A stretch of 64,000 nucleotides of DNA. It comes from Texcoconibacillus texcoconensis (GTDB taxonomy: Bacteria > Bacillota > Bacilli > Bacillales > Salisediminibacteriaceae). The notes beneath the pieces are model-generated. The model searched no databases and was not told the origin of the DNA. It saw nothing but the letters and a program-made list of their open reading frames with translations. Shown piece by piece: positions 17,409 to 26,676 of the stretch (position 1 is the first letter of the stretch; every line of letters starts with the position of its first letter). The position numbers and the translations under genes are program-made. Where the stretch lies: positions 62,001 to 126,000 of the forward strand of contig NZ_JACHHB010000009.1 in NCBI RefSeq assembly GCF_014202575.1. Direction: 5' to 3'.

Positions 17409-17911
17409 TCAATCATCCCCTTTCGTTTCATCCAAGCAAGAGCCACTCTCTCTAAGCGCCGATTAAATTTCGTGAAAAACCCGTCACTTTCCACAACAGG
17501 CGCGACAAGAACTGTATAAAAACCAGCGCGATTGCCACCGAGAACATCTGTAAATAATTGGTCCCCAACGACGACACACTCTTCTGTTTTTCGGTCCATC
17601 TTTTTTGCAGCTTGTAAAAATGAGCGGACCATCGGTTTTTTCGCACTATAAATAAATGGAATACCGTGCGGCTCAGCAAACTTACTAACCCGTTTTTCTT
17701 GATTGTTTGAAACAATCACAATTTGGAACCCGGATTCTTTGATTTTTGCAAACCAATCAACTAATTCTTCAGTCGCTTCCGGTCGGTCCCATTCTACAAG
17801 TGTATTATCAAGATCAGTAATGATCGCTTTTATTCCACGTGCTTTCAAATCGTCTAATGATATATCGAACACAGACGGAACATATTCATTTGGAAGTAAT
17901 CGACTCATCAT
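17396..17911 (-). CDS. yqeG: YqeG, HAD IIIA phosphatase (phosphatidylglycerophosphatase type)
   Basis: 171 residues. HAD motif I ITDLDNTLVEW supplies the nucleophile DxD, motif II lies in VIVSNNQEKR, and motif IV is VVGDQLFTDVLGGNRAG. The family dephosphorylates phosphatidylglycerol phosphate in phospholipid synthesis. It is first in the operon and overlaps yqeH by 13 bases. The ribosome binding site (GAGAAG) is weak. Confidence 0.92.
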   Translation of the reverse strand: MMSRLLPNEYVPSVFDISLDDLKARGIKAIITDLDNTLVEWDRPEATEELVDWFAKIKESGFQIVIVSNNQEKRVSKFAEPHGIPFIYSAKKPMVRSFLQAAKKMDRKTEECVVVGDQLFTDVLGGNRAGFYTVLVAPVVESDGFFTKFNRRLERVALAWMKRKGMIEWER

Positions 17912-18170
17912 CTTCTCAACCCTTCATTGTAAGTAGGTTTATGTAAAACGTATGCAACACTCGTCCATTTCATATCATACATGGACAAACATGTATTTTG
18001 CAATTCCTTAAATGATCATCTATGCTTGAAACCTCCCAATCTATATATCCTTTTAAACAAAATTTGAAGAGTAATGCTAAAAAAGAACCCCCACTACGTT
18101 TCGACGAATTTAAACAAAGCTGTAATTTATTATAGAAAAAATTCGACACATTCTTCAATGTTCCAACATA

Positions 18171-18269
18171 TGTGGATAACTCCATGCACAAATCCACACA
18201 GATGTACCAAAGTAACAAACGACATATGAACAACATATCCACAGAATACCCACAAGGAACTGTGGATAA
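18171..18269. promoter_or_regulatory. Cluster of DnaA boxes upstream of sda
   Basis: Two perfect DnaA boxes read TGTGGATAA (18171-18179 and 18261-18269). ATATCCACA at 18235-18243 has one mismatch on the opposite strand, and weaker forms occur at 18190-18198 and 18246-18254. Five sites in 99 bp is far above chance. Clustered DnaA boxes in front of sda are known in B. subtilis, where they link replication initiation to sda transcription. Confidence 0.85.
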
Positions 18270-18431
18270 AACGAACGGTTGTTCTGATGTTTTTCACGTG
18301 ATAGCATTTAATTACAGTTAGCAAATAAACAATTATATGAAAAAATAAGACACATTATGTTATGTTTTTTCTTTCCTTTACTTAATCATTGGATGTACAG
18401 GAGGTGAAACTACCATTTAGGTAGGCAAAAT

Positions 18432-18572
18432 ATGAACCATTTATCCGATGAACTACTTATGGAAACGTATGAGAAAGCTGTTGAACTAAAACTAAGTGAT
18501 GACTTTATTAGATTAATAGAAAATGAATTAGAACGTAGATCATTGTTGGACAAGCTTCGTTTATCATCCTAG
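18432..18572 (+). CDS. sda: Sda, checkpoint inhibitor of sporulation histidine kinase
   Basis: 46 residues: [20 protein letters not shown] and onward, a helical hairpin with [16 protein letters not shown]. This matches Sda, which binds the dimerisation/phosphotransfer domain of KinA and KinB and blocks Spo0A activation while DNA replication is active. It lies upstream of yqeG, divergently, as in B. subtilis, behind a DnaA box cluster. AGGTAGG is just upstream of the ATG. A perfect AGGAGGTGA also occurs about 25 bases earlier, too far to serve this start. Confidence 0.93.
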   Translation: MNHLSDELLMETYEKAVELKLSDDFIRLIENELERRSLLDKLRLSS

Positions 18573-18774
18573 CTTTCTGTTTTTTTAAAAGAAACAATCG
18601 TTGTGCTTGATACAGATAATATAGAAACAATTAGAACACGAGACACAACAGTGATCCTTTTTAATTTTCTACACCTAATTATGAACTTACGATGGCGAAC
18701 TCGGTAAGGTCGAAATGGGACACTAGCGCACTTTATCCATTAATCGATCTTTAAGAAGAGTTCGCCTGTTTCAT
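18573..18774. other. Intergenic region with a 9-bp inverted repeat
   Basis: GGCGAACTC at about 18693 and GAGTTCGCC at about 18758 are perfect complements. They could form a 3' hairpin for the minus-strand gene at 18775 but have no strong T-run. No gene was found here. Confidence 0.3.
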
Positions 18775-18981
18775 TCATTTCTGAATTTGTATATACTCTC
18801 GCGGTTGGAACTTCATTTCAAACCATTGATCTTCTTCCTCTACACCAAACATTTGATAACCATCTACATTTTGACGAAAAACAATCTCCCGATTATATTC
18901 ACCATTCAACCCTGCAAAAACAGCCACTAATGAAAGAAACAAACCTAATGAAACCATGATTTTAGAACGGTTTTCTTTCAT
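18775..18981 (-). CDS. Small membrane protein of unknown function
   Basis: 68 residues. MKENRSKIMVSLGLFLSLVA provides one N-terminal membrane segment, followed by a soluble tail rich in E, Q and aromatic residues (EEEDQWFEMKFQPREY). GGAAGGGTGAG is present upstream. I do not recognise a family. The tail would lie outside the membrane if the segment acts as an anchor. The coding call rests on the site and plausible topology. Confidence 0.5.
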   Translation of the reverse strand: MKENRSKIMVSLGLFLSLVAVFAGLNGEYNREIVFRQNVDGYQMFGVEEEDQWFEMKFQPREYIQIQK

Positions 18982-19273
18982 GACGACTCACCCTTCCTAT
19001 TCATTCCTATCTTTTAGTCTGTCGCCATAAAGAATTTTGTATACATATAAAGAACAGTATGACTAAACGGTGAAAAAATTTTTTTGAGGCGATATTTCCG
19101 TCTTTCATCATATTTAATAAATCTTAAAATTTAGGGTTAACCTACAAAAGAAGAAGGATGCAAGGAATTTTAATTTATTATATAATTCTCTATGCGTTTA
19201 ATATGGAACTTTGTGTGTTCACCGACATTCCTGTAGCTGCTTGTACATGTGACAATCGAACTGCATAGCCTGT

Positions 19274-19358
19274 CCAATACCAAGCGTTCCCCTATTTTCT
19301 TTTTAGGTTCTCACGTTAACATTACATGAGAAATAGGAAATGTACCCTTTGGTATAGG
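19274..19358 (+). promoter_or_regulatory. Long imperfect hairpin in the leader region of the mrp operon
   Basis: Within the roughly 520-bp gap before mrpA, CCAATACCAA (19274-19283) pairs with TTGGTATAGG (19349-19358). CCCCTATTTTC (19289-19299) pairs with GAAATAGG (about 19330-19337). TTCTCA-GT (19308-19316) pairs with AC-TGAGAA (19324-19332). The inner and middle helices compete for GAGAA, so two alternative folds exist. There is no T-run. It could be an RNA switch or a protein operator, and no known class was recognised. Confidence 0.4.
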
Positions 19359-19505
19359 ATTGTGTCATTCAATCAATTAGATCGAATATCTGTTTAAAAG
19401 TAAGTAATTTTACATCTTTATTATTAAAATACTTTCTAAACAGAGAGAACTAGGTTGACCTGAATGCTAGCTTACGACTATTGAAAGAAGAGGAGGTTAA
19501 AGAAT

Positions 19506-21926
19506 TTGTCTTTATTACATCTTGTCGTATTAGCCCCATTTCTCTTGGCGATTCTGATCCCTTTTTTGTATAAAAAATTTCGCCATATTCACACTGGATG
19601 GTTTGTACTAGGACTTCCACTCGTTCTCTTTATTTACTTTCTCACATTTTTACCTGAGATTAGTGGTGGGGGAGCCGTTCAGGAAACAGTCCCATGGATT
19701 CCTTCCTTAGGGATTGATTTTACCGTCTTTGTTGACGGACTAGGCCTTTTGTTTGCACTATTAATTACCGGGATTGGAACACTCGTTGTGTTATATTCCA
19801 TTTACTACATAGCAAACAAAAAAGATGAGCCTTTAAACAACTTTTATGTATATTTACTCATGTTTATGGGAGCCATGCTCGGGGTTGTCTTATCTGACAA
19901 CTTAATGGTCGTTTATGTCTTTTGGGAAACGACTTCTTTAGCTTCAATGCTACTTATCGGTTATTGGTTCCATAAAGAACGCTCACGGTACGGAGCACAA
20001 AAATCGATGCTCATCACAGTATTCGGTGGTTTTTCAATGCTTGCAGGGTTTACGCTCTTATACGTGATGACAGAGACGTTTAGTATTCGTGAAATCATTG
20101 CTCAAACAGATGTCATCGCAAGTCATGAGTTGTTCTTACCTGCGATGTTACTCATTTTGTTAGGCGCATTTACGAAGTCGGCACAATTTCCATTCCACAT
20201 CTGGTTACCTGATGCCATGGAAGCACCGACACCTGTTAGTGCTTACCTTCACTCGGCTACAATGGTAAAGGCAGGTATTTATCTTGTCGCTCGCATGACA
20301 CCTGTCTTCGGTGGAGAACCACAATGGTTTTGGTTACTTTCTGGATTTGGTATCTTCACACTTTTGTGGGGTTCTGTATCTGCAGTTCGACAAAAGGATT
20401 TAAAAGCGATCCTTGCGTTTTCAACAATCAGCCAACTCGGTATGATTATGACGCTTTTAGGTTTAGGTTCAGCCGCTGTTCATTTTGACCTAGCAAACGG
20501 TGAAACACTCTACACAACAGCCATTTTGGCAGCAGTCTTCCATTTAATTAACCATGCAACCTTTAAAGGAAGCCTATTTATGGTGGTCGGGATTGTTGAC
20601 CACGAAACAGGAACACGTGATATCCGAAACCTTGGTGGTTTAATGACACTGATGCCAATTACGGCTACTGCCGCACTGATTGGAACATTTTCCATGGCAG
20701 GACTTCCACCATTCAATGGTTTCTTAAGTAAAGAGATGTTCTTTACTGGCGTACTAAACGCAACAACGTTAGATTTGTTTAACATGCAAACTTGGGGCCT
20801 GATTTTCCCAGTTATCGCTTGGATTGCCAGCATCTTTACGTTTGCTTACTGTATGATCATGTTCTTTAAGACTTTCACAGGAAAACATCAACCAGAAAAA
20901 TTAAAGAAGCAAGCACACGAAGCACCTATGGGAATGCTAATTGGTCCCGTGATTCTCGCTTCACTCGTTGTCGTTTTCGGTCTATTTCCAAATGTTCTGT
21001 CATACTCGATTATTGAACCAGTTATGCGTTCGATTTTACCTAGTCTCGTTAGTGATGGTGGAGAATTTTACGTCAACATTTATCACTGGCATGGGCCGAA
21101 TACCGAGCTTATGATGACAATTGGTGTTGTGATATTTGGTTCACTCGTCTATTTAAACTTGAAAAGATGGCAGGAAGCTGCGTTTTTCTTAAAAGAACGA
21201 GACCCACTTAACTGGCTTTATGATAACTCCCTCGTTTGGCTCATTGATGGTGCCACTTGGGTGAATGATCTACAATTAACAGGTCGCCTACGTGATTACA
21301 TGGCGTACATGTTTGTCTTCTTTGCTGGTTTTATGGCATGGGGATTATTTTACTTTGATGCCATTGCCATTGACCTTGAAAATACAGCACCGATCTCAAC
21401 TTACATTTTTGTTTTAGTTGCCGTGCTTATATTGGCGACGATTAGTATCCCGTTTATCAATCACCGTATAACTGCGATTATCGTCGTCGGTGTTATCGGG
21501 TTTTTACTAGCATTATTGTTTGTCGTTTTCAGAGCGCCAGACTTGGCATTAACACAGTTACTCGTTGAAACGGTTATGGTTGTTATGTTCTTGCTTGTCT
21601 TCTACCACTTGCCAGAACTGAAAAAAGAAAGCTTCAAACCAACAATGAAGATTTCAAACTTAGCGATTTCTATTGCAGTCGGTGTTTTTGCATCTCTGAC
21701 TGCACTAAGTGCACATGCATTTAGTTACGAAAACCCGGTTGATGCCATTTCGAACTATTTCATCGAGAATGCTTATACTCTCGCAGGTGGTAACAACATG
21801 GTCAATGTCATCCTTGTTGACTTCCGTGGTCTAGATACACTTCTTGAGGTACTCGTTCTCGCTATTGCCGCTCTAGGTATTGTCGTACTAGTAAAATACA
21901 CAGCGAAAGGAAGGGAGAACCTATGA
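19506..21926 (+). CDS. mrpA: MrpA, Na+/H+ antiporter subunit A
   Basis: 806 residues, as in other group 1 Mrp systems. It has about 20 membrane helices. The proton-pumping NuoL-like core contains [21 protein letters not shown]-type sequence and [14 protein letters not shown]-terminal MrpB/NuoJ-like part follows ([21 protein letters not shown]). The start is TTG with GAGGAGG upstream. The complex exports Na+ for H+ and supports growth at high pH and salt. It is first of seven tightly packed genes and overlaps mrpB by four bases. Confidence 0.97.
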   Translation: MSLLHLVVLAPFLLAILIPFLYKKFRHIHTGWFVLGLPLVLFIYFLTFLPEISGGGAVQETVPWIPSLGIDFTVFVDGLGLLFALLITGIGTLVVLYSIYYIANKKDEPLNNFYVYLLMFMGAMLGVVLSDNLMVVYVFWETTSLASMLLIGYWFHKERSRYGAQKSMLITVFGGFSMLAGFTLLYVMTETFSIREIIAQTDVIASHELFLPAMLLILLGAFTKSAQFPFHIWLPDAMEAPTPVSAYLHSATMVKAGIYLVARMTPVFGGEPQWFWLLSGFGIFTLLWGSVSAVRQKDLKAILAFSTISQLGMIMTLLGLGSAAVHFDLANGETLYTTAILAAVFHLINHATFKGSLFMVVGIVDHETGTRDIRNLGGLMTLMPITATAALIGTFSMAGLPPFNGFLSKEMFFTGVLNATTLDLFNMQTWGLIFPVIAWIASIFTFAYCMIMFFKTFTGKHQPEKLKKQAHEAPMGMLIGPVILASLVVVFGLFPNVLSYSIIEPVMRSILPSLVSDGGEFYVNIYHWHGPNTELMMTIGVVIFGSLVYLNLKRWQEAAFFLKERDPLNWLYDNSLVWLIDGATWVNDLQLTGRLRDYMAYMFVFFAGFMAWGLFYFDAIAIDLENTAPISTYIFVLVAVLILATISIPFINHRITAIIVVGVIGFLLALLFVVFRAPDLALTQLLVETVMVVMFLLVFYHLPELKKESFKPTMKISNLAISIAVGVFASLTALSAHAFSYENPVDAISNYFIENAYTLAGGNNMVNVILVDFRGLDTLLEVLVLAIAALGIVVLVKYTAKGRENL

Positions 21927-22348
21927 ACCGACAACGTCTAATTCTACATTCAATGACAAAAGTTGTTTCCTTTATCATCCTTTCCTTTTCGATCTTTCTG
22001 TTTTTCGCAGGACATAACGAACCCGGCGGTGGTTTTATCGGGGGACTTATGACAGCCTCTGCTTTGTTGCTTCTGTATGTCAGCTTTGACATACAGACGA
22101 TCCGCAGAGTTATTCCATTTGATTACGTGAAGATGATTGCAGTTGGACTTTTATTAGCCATCGGGACAGGATTGATTGGTATGTTGTTCGGATTACCATT
22201 CCTGACCCAATTTGATGATTACTTCCAACTGCCAATTTTAGGGGAAACACACCTGGCGACTGCACTGCCTTTTGATCTTGGAATTTACCTTGTCGTCATT
22301 GGGGTTGCTCTGCTCGTCATTTTAACGATTGCGGAGGATGATAGCTGA
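21923..22348 (+). CDS. mrpB: MrpB, Na+/H+ antiporter subunit B
   Basis: 141 residues with four membrane segments. [20 protein letters not shown] is the conserved MnhB-type motif. The ATG overlaps the mrpA stop (ATGA) and has AAGGAAGGGAG upstream. It forms part of the membrane MrpABCD module that resembles complex I. Confidence 0.96.
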   Translation: MNRQRLILHSMTKVVSFIILSFSIFLFFAGHNEPGGGFIGGLMTASALLLLYVSFDIQTIRRVIPFDYVKMIAVGLLLAIGTGLIGMLFGLPFLTQFDDYFQLPILGETHLATALPFDLGIYLVVIGVALLVILTIAEDDS

Positions 22349-22686
22349 TGGAAATAATCATGATTATTGCCGTAGGTGTGATCTTTAGTGTTGCAACATA
22401 TATGCTGTTAACGAAGAGCTTGCTACGTGTGATTCTAGGAGTTATGCTCCTCTCACACGGGGCACACCTTCTATTTTTGACGATGTCAGGATTAAAGCAA
22501 GGGGCACCACCTCTTCTCGGAGAAGAAGCGGCTAGTTACTCGGATCCGCTCCCACAAGCTTTGATCCTCACAGCGATCGTCATTAGTTTTGGTGTCACTG
22601 CGTTTTTACTTGTGCTTGCTTACCGCACATACAAAGTGCACCAAACAGATGATCTTGAAAAGTTAAGGGGAACTGCTGATGAATAA
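22348..22686 (+). CDS. mrpC: MrpC, Na+/H+ antiporter subunit C (NuoK-like)
   Basis: 112 residues with three membrane helices and the NuoK-like pattern LLRVILGVMLLSHGAHLLFL. A conserved loop reads DPLPQALILTAIVISFG. It overlaps the mrpB stop by one base and the mrpD start by eight. Confidence 0.96.
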   Translation: MEIIMIIAVGVIFSVATYMLLTKSLLRVILGVMLLSHGAHLLFLTMSGLKQGAPPLLGEEAASYSDPLPQALILTAIVISFGVTAFLLVLAYRTYKVHQTDDLEKLRGTADE

Positions 22687-24160
22687 CTTAGTGATTTTAC
22701 CGATACTCATACCATTTCTTATGGGCGTCATCCTTATTTTCACGAACAAACGCCTATCGGTGTCGCGTACGATCAGCGTCCTTACGGCATTGGCGATGCT
22801 TGCTAGTGCATCATACTTAACATATGTCGTTTACACCGATGGCATTATGGCTCTTGAACTCGGAAATTGGGAGGCGCCATTTGGAATCGTACTCGTCGGC
22901 GATTTACTTTCATCGTCGCTTGTAGCTGTTTCAAGTTTACTAGCTGTTTCAACATTGTTTTTTATTTTCCAAACGTTTGACGAAGAACGTGAAAAAGCGT
23001 ATTTTTATCCGTTCTTCTTCTTCCTGATGACAGGGGTAAACGGCTCATTTTTAACCGGAGACTTGTTCAACCTGTTCGTCTTTTTCGAAGTGATGCTTCT
23101 TTCGTCTTTCATTTTAATTTCTATGGGCGGAAAGAAAAGCCAATTAAGCGAGTCGTTAAAATATGTCATTATTAACACAGTCTCCTCATTAGTGTTCATC
23201 ATCGGTATCGCTTATTTATATGCTGTGACCGGAACACTGAACATGGCTGACTTATCTGTGAAAGTCGCAGAATTAGGTCAAGAAGGAGTCTTAAATGTCA
23301 TTGCACTCGTCTTCTTATTCATTTTCGGTGTAAAAAGTGCATTATTTCCACTTTATTACTGGTTACCGAAATCTTATGTCGAACCACCAACAGCCATCGC
23401 GGCGCTCTTTGGTGGATTGCTGACGAAAGTCGGTGTTTACACGATCTTAAGGACATACACGCTTATCTTTAACCAATCGAGTGAGATCTACTTTATCTTA
23501 ATTGTACTCGGTGGTTTAACGATGTTTATCGGGGTTTTAGGTGCTGTGTCTCAATTTGATTTCAAACGTATTTTATCTGTACACATCGTCAGTCAGGTAG
23601 GTTATATGATCATGGGGATTGGTATTAACAGCACGATTGCAATCGCTGGTGTGTTTTACTTCCTCATTCACAATATCATCGTTAAGTCTGCTCTCTTTTT
23701 CTTTGCAGGAGCTACAGAAAAAGTAACAGGTACTTCACACCTTAAGAAAATGAGTGGCCTTTTGAAGACACACCCTTATCTCGGTTGGACCTTCTTTATC
23801 GCAGCAATTTCCCTTGCTGGCATTCCACCTTTAAGTGGTTTTGTCGGTAAGTTTATCTTAATCGTTGCTGGTTTCATGGAAGGGAACTATTTTGTCATTG
23901 CTGTCAGTCTTGCGACAGGGCTCTTAACACTATTTTCAATGATGAAAATTTTCATGACTTCATTCTGGGGAGAAGTCAAACTGCCAAAACCTGAAGCCGA
24001 GAATGTAAAAGTTGGTTCTTTGATTGCACCGATTGTTCCACTTCTCATATTTACAATCGTTTTAGGGGTGGCAGCGGAGCCGTTTTATCAATTTTCCCTA
24101 GAGCTCGCTGAGCAAATTATCAACCCTGAACATTACGTCAATTCTGTGCTTAAGGAGTAG
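22679..24160 (+). CDS. mrpD: MrpD, Na+/H+ antiporter subunit D (NuoN/M-like)
   Basis: 493 residues and about 14 membrane helices. The proton channel lysine region is in GVKSALFPLYYWLPKSY, with EPPTAIAALFGGLLTKVGVY following and FEVMLLSSFILIS earlier. MrpA and MrpD are the two ion-translocating subunits. It overlaps mrpC by eight bases and mrpE begins five bases after its stop. Confidence 0.97.
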   Translation: MNNLVILPILIPFLMGVILIFTNKRLSVSRTISVLTALAMLASASYLTYVVYTDGIMALELGNWEAPFGIVLVGDLLSSSLVAVSSLLAVSTLFFIFQTFDEEREKAYFYPFFFFLMTGVNGSFLTGDLFNLFVFFEVMLLSSFILISMGGKKSQLSESLKYVIINTVSSLVFIIGIAYLYAVTGTLNMADLSVKVAELGQEGVLNVIALVFLFIFGVKSALFPLYYWLPKSYVEPPTAIAALFGGLLTKVGVYTILRTYTLIFNQSSEIYFILIVLGGLTMFIGVLGAVSQFDFKRILSVHIVSQVGYMIMGIGINSTIAIAGVFYFLIHNIIVKSALFFFAGATEKVTGTSHLKKMSGLLKTHPYLGWTFFIAAISLAGIPPLSGFVGKFILIVAGFMEGNYFVIAVSLATGLLTLFSMMKIFMTSFWGEVKLPKPEAENVKVGSLIAPIVPLLIFTIVLGVAAEPFYQFSLELAEQIINPEHYVNSVLKE

Positions 24161-24165
24161 TTGCT

Positions 24166-24642
24166 ATGGCTAGTCAAATTTTACTTAACATCGGTATAGC
24201 TTTAATTTGGATGTTGTTACGCAACGACTACTCGCCTGTGGAATTTATGCTAGGTTACATCGTCGGATTAGGGATATTGTTCGTTCTTCGACGATTTTTA
24301 GAATTCGATTTTTACTTCCGACGGGTTATTGCAATGTTCAAACTTTTTTTCCTATTCATCTGGAAACTCATTTTATCGAACATTGACATGATTAAAATTG
24401 TTTTAAGCCCAAAGTTGGATATTGAACCTGGTATTGTTGCTGTTCCAACGAAATTACAATCAGATAGAGAAGTTACACTGCTAGCAACACTCATTTCATT
24501 AACACCTGGAACGCTTTCAATGAGTTTTTCTGAGGATGGTCGCACGATTTTCGTTCACTTTATCGATGTACCAGATAAAGAAAAGGCCATTGAAGAAATT
24601 CAAGAGTCATTTGAACATGCTATCTTGGAGGTGACGAAATAA
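24166..24642 (+). CDS. mrpE: MrpE, Na+/H+ antiporter subunit E
   Basis: 158 residues with two or three N-terminal membrane segments and a soluble C-terminal domain. LATLISLTPGTLSMSFSEDG is the conserved MnhE motif. AAGGAG overlaps the mrpD stop codon. Confidence 0.96.
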   Translation: MASQILLNIGIALIWMLLRNDYSPVEFMLGYIVGLGILFVLRRFLEFDFYFRRVIAMFKLFFLFIWKLILSNIDMIKIVLSPKLDIEPGIVAVPTKLQSDREVTLLATLISLTPGTLSMSFSEDGRTIFVHFIDVPDKEKAIEEIQESFEHAILEVTK

Positions 24643-24924
24643 ATGTTAGACACTGTGTTTTTAATTACGCTCTTCGTGATGGCAGTTGCGATGCTCGCTT
24701 TATTTTATCGAGCCATCAAAGGACCTACCATGTCTGACCGAATCGTCGCCTTAGATACACTAGGTATTAGCCTAATCGGTTTTATCGGTATCGTGATGAT
24801 GATCCAAGATACCCTTGCATATTCTGATGTTATGCTCGTTCTTGCAATTTTAGCGTTCATCGGATCGATTGCCCTCGCTAAATTTGTTGAAGGAGGTGTC
24901 GTCCTTGATCGAACTCGTGATTAG
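24643..24924 (+). CDS. mrpF: MrpF, Na+/H+ antiporter subunit F
   Basis: 93 residues, three membrane helices, with the family pattern AIKGPTMSDRIVALDTLGIS. It starts directly after the mrpE stop with GGAGGTG upstream, and overlaps mrpG by 20 bases. Confidence 0.96.
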   Translation: MLDTVFLITLFVMAVAMLALFYRAIKGPTMSDRIVALDTLGISLIGFIGIVMMIQDTLAYSDVMLVLAILAFIGSIALAKFVEGGVVLDRTRD

Positions 24925-25261
24925 TGCGTTTGTTATACTCGGCGGATTGTTGACACTTTTAGGAGCGATCGGGATTATTCGCTTACCTGATGTCTACGGT
25001 CGTTTACATGCCGCCACCAAAAGTGCGACGCTCGGAGTAATCAGCATTATGGTCGCTGTGTTCCTCTACTTCGTTTCAACAGAGGGTGTATTTAGCGGTA
25101 AAGTATTGCTAACGATTCTTTTCGTATTTATGACGGCACCTGTTGCAGCATTTATGATTTCACGGTCTGCTTACACTGTCGGTGTAAAAATGTTTAATAA
25201 AGGTCATCAAGACGATTTAGCAAAATACGAAAATCGTGAAAAAGAAATCTCAAAAAATTAA
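24905..25261 (+). CDS. mrpG: MrpG, Na+/H+ antiporter subunit G
   Basis: 118 residues from TTG 24905, which sits eight bases after AGGAGG and begins (M)IELVISAFVILGGLLTLLG. The conserved MnhG sequence IGIIRLPDVYGRLHAATKSA follows. An upstream in-frame start would place the ribosome binding site inside the gene. It is last in the operon and is followed by a strong terminator. Confidence 0.95.
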   Translation: MIELVISAFVILGGLLTLLGAIGIIRLPDVYGRLHAATKSATLGVISIMVAVFLYFVSTEGVFSGKVLLTILFVFMTAPVAAFMISRSAYTVGVKMFNKGHQDDLAKYENREKEISKN

Positions 25262-25271
25262 CTCATTACGA

Positions 25272-25303
25272 AAGAGCCTATGATGAAATCATAGGCTCTT
25301 TTA
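25272..25303. terminator. mrp operon terminator (bidirectional)
   Basis: AAGAGCCTATGAT and ATCATAGGCTCTT form a perfect 13-bp stem with a 3-base loop and a T-run. It also sits at the 3' end of the converging glcF gene. Confidence 0.92.
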
Positions 25304-25308
25304 GTGTA

Positions 25309-26676
25309 TTACATATTATTTTGCAATGAATGAGACGCATATTTTTCCTGATAATGACGTACTGCATCAGCTAGTAAGTCAACGATATGAACGCCTTTCA
25401 TATGTTCAGACTTTTGCTCTCGCTCGATACCGAGTTTCATTTGTAACAAACATCCAGGATTGGCTGTCACAATCGTTGTTGCATCTGTATGTGTGGCATG
25501 AACCATCTTTTCATCGAGAATTTGCATCGACATCTCTGTTTCAATTAAGTTATAAATTCCTGCAGAACCGCAACAACGATCTGCTTGCTTCATTTCTTTA
25601 TACGTTACACCTTCAATCGATTGAAGTAACTGACGAGGTGCAGAGGCCGTTTTCATCACGTTGCGTAAATGGCATGAATCCTGATATGTGATAACTTGTG
25701 GCTCAAGTACCATTTTTGGTGGACCGACCTCAACGAGAACCTCAGAAATATCAAGAACCTTATTGGAAAATTCCTTTGCTCGCTCTTCCCATTCTGGATC
25801 TCCATGAAACAATTCATCATAATCAGTAAGAAACGCACCACAACCGCCTGAATTTAATACGATATGATCAATGTCTTCCAATTTTTCAAATGCTTCAATG
25901 TTTCTTTTCGCTAGTTGTTTCGCTTTACCTTTCTCTCCGCTGTGTCCATGAAGAGCCCCACAACAATTTTGTTCCTCTGGGATCACTACTTCACAATTCG
26001 ACTCCTGCAACAAATACAAAGTTGAATCGTTTGTCTTCATAAACATCGTATCCATTAAACAACCTGAGAAAAATGCGACGCGTTTCGTTTTTGTCGTTTT
26101 TGGTTCAATGTAAGTCGGACGTTTTTTTAGCTCTTTGGGTGACGGAATATTAGGTAATACTTTCTCCATCATCCCCATTTGACGTCCAGCGATGTTCACA
26201 GCTTTTGTTGCTCGCGCAAGTTTTTGGATACCTGTTTTTTGATAAAACCACATCAACCCGACAAGCTTACGCATTCTTTTTTTGTGAGGAAACACCTCAT
26301 CAAAAACGACACGTCGAACCGTGCGTACAGGTAATGAGTGTTGTTTCTCCTCTTGTAAAATATCACGCGCTTGTTCGACTAATTGTCCATACTTTACACC
26401 TGAAGGGCAAGCTGGTTCACATGCACGGCAGCCAAGGCACAAACTTAATTGATCTTCTAAATCTTGATCTGGTTCAATCATCCCGTCTGCGACTGCCTTC
26501 ATCAACGATATCCTTCCCCTAGGAGACGCTCCCTCATAACCTCCAGTTTCAATATAAGTTGGACATGATGGTAAACAAAACCCACAACGCATGCAATTTA
26601 ATAATTCATCATCGTTCATCTTTTCTTGAAAATCACGTGAGATTTGTTGCTTACGCTCATTTGACATGGTGCTCAT
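25309..26676 (-). CDS. glcF: Glycolate oxidase iron-sulfur subunit (GlcF/YsfD)
   Basis: 455 residues. Two ferredoxin clusters are formed by CMRCGFCLPSCP (about 24-35) and CLGCRACEPACP (about 84-95). Two CCG domains follow, with QNCCGALHGHSGE and DRCCGSAGIYNL. It passes electrons from glycolate (or a related 2-hydroxy acid) oxidised by the FAD subunit to the respiratory chain. The ATG overlaps the glcD stop by four bases. No glcE-like gene is present here, as for B. subtilis ysfC-ysfD. Confidence 0.92.
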   Translation of the reverse strand: MSTMSNERKQQISRDFQEKMNDDELLNCMRCGFCLPSCPTYIETGGYEGASPRGRISLMKAVADGMIEPDQDLEDQLSLCLGCRACEPACPSGVKYGQLVEQARDILQEEKQHSLPVRTVRRVVFDEVFPHKKRMRKLVGLMWFYQKTGIQKLARATKAVNIAGRQMGMMEKVLPNIPSPKELKKRPTYIEPKTTKTKRVAFFSGCLMDTMFMKTNDSTLYLLQESNCEVVIPEEQNCCGALHGHSGEKGKAKQLAKRNIEAFEKLEDIDHIVLNSGGCGAFLTDYDELFHGDPEWEERAKEFSNKVLDISEVLVEVGPPKMVLEPQVITYQDSCHLRNVMKTASAPRQLLQSIEGVTYKEMKQADRCCGSAGIYNLIETEMSMQILDEKMVHATHTDATTIVTANPGCLLQMKLGIEREQKSEHMKGVHIVDLLADAVRHYQEKYASHSLQNNM

